Assembly (NCBI GenBank): GCA_027016675.1 | Contig: JALUSH010000020.1 | Coordinates: 1-6,257 of the forward strand | DNA: 6,257 nt | Source of the DNA: Thermodesulfovibrio sp. | Lineage (GTDB): Bacteria; Nitrospirota; Thermodesulfovibrionia; Thermodesulfovibrionales; JdFR-85 | Direction of reading: 5' to 3' | Shown here: piece after piece, positions 4,439-6,257 of the stretch | Numbering within the stretch: the stretch's first letter is position 1 | How the letters are laid out: each line of letters begins with the position of its first letter | Program-made: the position numbers and the translations under genes | The notes under the pieces: generated by a model | Database searches by the model: none | Seen by the model: the letters and a program-made list of their open reading frames with translations, nothing else | Told to the model about the DNA's origin: nothing

Positions 4439-5203
4439 ATGATGGAAGGGTTGAAGATAAAGAGGGTTAGCAAGACATTGAACGGGATTAGGATAGTGGA
4501 CGATGTCACCGCAACATTTCTGCCCGGCAGGATAACAGCGCTGATTGGTCCTAACGGAGCAGGGAAAACCACCCTCTTTCATCTGATTACCGGAGAACTA
4601 AAGGCTGACAGCGGAGAGATTGTTTATAAAGGTGATGACATAAGCAAGCTTAAACCGTACATAATTGCTAGGAGGGGGGTTGGAAGGCTCTTTCAGGATG
4701 TAAGGGTCTTTGATAATCTTACAGTCTTTGATAATGTGGCATCTGCCTGTTTTGACCAAGAAGTTGAATCACCCTGGTATCCGTTCGTAAAATGCAGCCA
4801 TCTGAAAAGGAAGATCCGAGAAATAAAAGATGTTATTTATTCTTATCTTAATTTTGTTGGGCTGTCAGACATGGATAATATATATGCCGGAGCTCTTTCT
4901 TATGGCCAGCAGAAACTCCTTGCAATTGCAAGACTGCTTGCTGGTGGATATTCTCTTTTATTGCTTGATGAACCAACTGCAGGTTTGAATCCAGTTATGA
5001 TTAAAAAGGTGCTTGAGATACTTGAGCGGATTGTAGAAGAAGATAAAGGAAAAACAATTATACTTGTTGAACACAACATGAGTGCGGTTACAGAAGTAGC
5101 AGACTGGGTTTACTTCATGAATGAAGGTAAAATTGCCTTTTTTGGCAGAACCGACCATGTTCTTGGGGATAAAGAGGTAAGGGAGATATATTTGGGAATG
5201 TAA
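4439..5203 (+). CDS. livG: Branched-chain amino acid/amide ABC transporter ATP-binding protein (LivG family)
   Basis: A 254-residue cytoplasmic ATPase subunit that should pair with LivF to drive the LivHM channel. Motifs: Walker A GPNGAGKT (37-44), Q-loop Q86 in LFQDVRVFDNLTVFDNV, a helical insertion of about 30 residues (109-140) typical of LivG, signature LSYGQQK (153-159), Walker B LLLLDEP (173-179) with catalytic E178, D-loop AGLNP (181-185), and switch H212 in VEHNM. The C-terminus EVREIYLGM matches the family ending '.v..aYLG'. A longer frame opens at GTG 4412, but its extra nine residues (MMEWWSRGF) are translated octamer repeat and unlike any LivG. ATG 4439, or ATG 4442 right after it, is preferred, with GAGG at 4431-4434. 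All catalytic residues are intact. Confidence 0.96.
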   Translation: MMEGLKIKRVSKTLNGIRIVDDVTATFLPGRITALIGPNGAGKTTLFHLITGELKADSGEIVYKGDDISKLKPYIIARRGVGRLFQDVRVFDNLTVFDNVASACFDQEVESPWYPFVKCSHLKRKIREIKDVIYSYLNFVGLSDMDNIYAGALSYGQQKLLAIARLLAGGYSLLLLDEPTAGLNPVMIKKVLEILERIVEEDKGKTIILVEHNMSAVTEVADWVYFMNEGKIAFFGRTDHVLGDKEVREIYLGM

Positions 5204-5207
5204 ATAA

Positions 5208-5247
5208 TGGAGTGATGGAGTGTTGGAGTGTTGGTGTAATGGAGATG
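5208..5247 (+). repeat. Octamer array E (five units) after livG
   Basis: TGGAGTGA, TGGAGTGT, TGGAGTGT, TGGTGTAA and TGGAGATG in phase, starting 4 bases after the livG stop. The first unit and a half (5208-5219) is exactly complementary to an arm just before livF. Confidence 0.85.
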
Positions 5248-5297
5248 GGGAAGATAAGGATAATGGAACACATCTATCCTATTAATCCATCACTCCA
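5208..5297 (+). other. Inverted repeat spanning the livG-livF gap
   Basis: TGGAGTGATGGA (5208-5219) is a perfect 12-base inverted match to TCCATCACTCCA (5286-5297). The 66-base loop holds a small inner hairpin, AGGATA (5257-5262) with TATCCT (5275-5280). The outer arm ends 7 bases before the livF ribosome binding site (5305-5312), so folding should leave that site open. No U-run follows. Confidence 0.65.
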
Positions 5298-5314
5298 GTC
5301 CTCCAAGGTGAGAA

Positions 5315-6034
5315 ATGATTGAGGCAAAAGACATAGCAGCCTTTTATGGCAAGAAGCAGATACTCTTTGGAACCTCTCTCAGGGTTTCGGAAGGTGAAAG
5401 AGTTCTTCTGGTAGGTCCAAATGGTGCAGGGAAGTCCACTTTTCTTAAAGTGGTCACTGGCTTGCTTCAACCATATAATGGACAGGTGTTGTTTAATGGT
5501 CAGAACATCACCTCATTGCCTACAGAGAAAAGGATACATTCAGGAATCGGATATCTCCTTCAATCAGAAAATATAGTGCCAGGGATAACTGTTGACGAAA
5601 ACCTTACCCTTGGAGGTTATCCATTAACGGGTAAAATACTTTCTGAAAGAAAGCATGAGGTACTTGAGATATTCGACTTCTTAAAGGACAAACTCTCCGC
5701 AAGGGCTGGCTATCTTTCAGGAGGAGAAAGACAGGCCCTTGCTATTGGTATGGTTCTCATGAAGCATCCACAGGTTCTGCTTCTTGATGAGCCCTCTGCA
5801 GGGCTGTCGCCTAAAGCTGCATCTCAGATATTAAAGCATATTGAAAGGGCTCAGGAATTAATGGGGATAAAGGCAATCTGTATGGTTGAACATAATTTGA
5901 AGTTTGCCCTTCCATGGGCTTCACAAATTATTATATTAGTTGGAGGAAGGGTTGTAAAAACATCTGATACTCCTAACATGTATATTACCAAAATAGAAGA
6001 ATTGGAAAAAATATTTTTTCATGGAAATGAGTGA
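5315..6034 (+). CDS. livF: Branched-chain amino acid/amide ABC transporter ATP-binding protein (LivF family)
   Basis: A 239-residue cytoplasmic ATPase, the second nucleotide-binding subunit of the transporter. Motifs: Walker A GPNGAGKS (34-41), Q83, the ITVDENLTLGGY block (91-102), signature LSGGERQ (134-140), Walker B VLLLDEP (154-160) with E159, D-loop AGLSP (162-166), and switch H193 in VEHNL. Length and order are normal for LivF. Two small departures: the usual 'PEGR..F..LTV' stretch before ENL reads LLQSENIVPGITV here, and the C-terminus (KIEELEKIFFHGNE) lacks the common 'YLG' ending. The start has AAGGTGAG at 5305-5312, close to the ATG. An ATG (6034-6036) overlaps its TGA but opens only an unconvincing out-of-frame reading of the cas1 remnant. 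Confidence 0.95.
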   Translation: MIEAKDIAAFYGKKQILFGTSLRVSEGERVLLVGPNGAGKSTFLKVVTGLLQPYNGQVLFNGQNITSLPTEKRIHSGIGYLLQSENIVPGITVDENLTLGGYPLTGKILSERKHEVLEIFDFLKDKLSARAGYLSGGERQALAIGMVLMKHPQVLLLDEPSAGLSPKAASQILKHIERAQELMGIKAICMVEHNLKFALPWASQIIILVGGRVVKTSDTPNMYITKIEELEKIFFHGNE

Positions 6035-6052
6035 TGTTCCGTAAAATGTTGA

Positions 6053-6257
6053 CAAAAGCACTCCCTCGAAGGCGCTTCATCGGCGCAGTACTTTTCTGCG
6101 TTGAAAACCCTGATAGGCGAAGAATGGGGTTTCAGAAAGAGACGGAAACAGCCTCCCCCGGACCCCGTGAACAGCATGCTGAGCTACGGGTATACGTTGC
6201 TGTTCTATAACATCTATGCAATGGTAAGGGCCCACGGACTGCATCCCTATGTCGGCG
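6053..6257 (+). pseudogene. cas1: Cas1 integrase remnant, 5'-truncated (3' end beyond window)
   Basis: The frame after a TGA at 6050-6052 reads QKHSLEGASSAQYFSALK, then TLIGEEWGFRKRRKQPPPD and PVNSMLSYGYTLLFYNIY, then AMVRAHGLHPYVG. This is the middle of Cas1, the CRISPR spacer integrase: the EG..A..YF helix with the first metal-binding Glu (6068-6070), the PPPDPVN..LSYGYTLL block, and GL.PYVG, which normally runs into (F/Y)LH with the catalytic His just past the window. The N-terminal domain, roughly half the protein, is missing: the preceding gene ends at 6034, a stop lies in frame, and no start codon or ribosome binding site is available. A one-base shift from ATG 6034 (MFRKMLTKALP) would still give an N-terminally truncated protein. 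Base composition looks more GC-rich than in the liv genes. A real truncation is favoured; a contig join is an alternative. Confidence 0.82.

Noticed and set aside
6034..6207. Short open frame starting at the ATG that overlaps the livF stop (MFRKMLTKALP...)
   Set aside because: Past the first dozen codons it is merely the wrong frame of the cas1 remnant, with no family resemblance.

Overview
The window looks like bacterial chromosome from a Gram-negative-type, sigma-54-using organism of moderate GC content. The best guess for lineage is Nitrospirota (Thermodesulfovibrio-like) or a Desulfobacterota relative. This rests only on the style of the proteins (NtrC-type regulator, branched-chain ABC transporter, the flavour of the Cas1 remnant) and is weak, because no rRNA or other marker is present.

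Layout. On the minus strand at the left edge is the start of a hicA toxin gene (1-74). It overlaps by 8 bases the end of a hicB antitoxin gene (67-271) whose first codons are out of frame with the rest. A non-coding stretch of about 300 bases (272-578) follows. It holds two diverged copies of a 41-bp element (345-385 and 455-495), a plausible plus-strand promoter (-35 at 438-443, extended -10 at 461-466) with a perfect palindrome over the expected transcription start, and then a tandem octamer array (502-590) that supplies the start signal of the next gene. Six plus-strand genes follow, all in one direction: an NtrC-type sigma-54-dependent response regulator (582-2006), a receiver-only response regulator (2003-2377), and the four membrane and ATPase subunits of a branched-chain amino acid/amide (HAAT family) ABC transporter, livH (2554-3435), livM (3538-4407), livG (4439-5203) and livF (5315-6034). 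Directly after livF lies a 5'-truncated cas1 fragment (6053-6257, running off the window).

How the parts may work together. The two response regulators share a 4-base stop/start overlap and are almost certainly co-translated. The transporter genes are collinear with them and are probably in the same operon, although the 176-base gap before livH leaves room for a second signal. Neither a sensor kinase nor a periplasmic substrate-binding protein is encoded here, so the signal input and the transporter's specificity must come from outside the window.

The most unusual feature is a degenerate 8-bp tandem repeat, TGGAGTNN. It occupies or touches every gene junction from the first response regulator to livF and is absent from the gene bodies. 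It encodes the last residues and stop codons of both response regulators, supplies Shine-Dalgarno-like GGAG and GTG/ATG starts, and in three gaps meets an inverted copy (NNACTCCA) that can form a stem. CRISPR and toxin-antitoxin remnants on the two flanks suggest an accessory or recombined neighbourhood.
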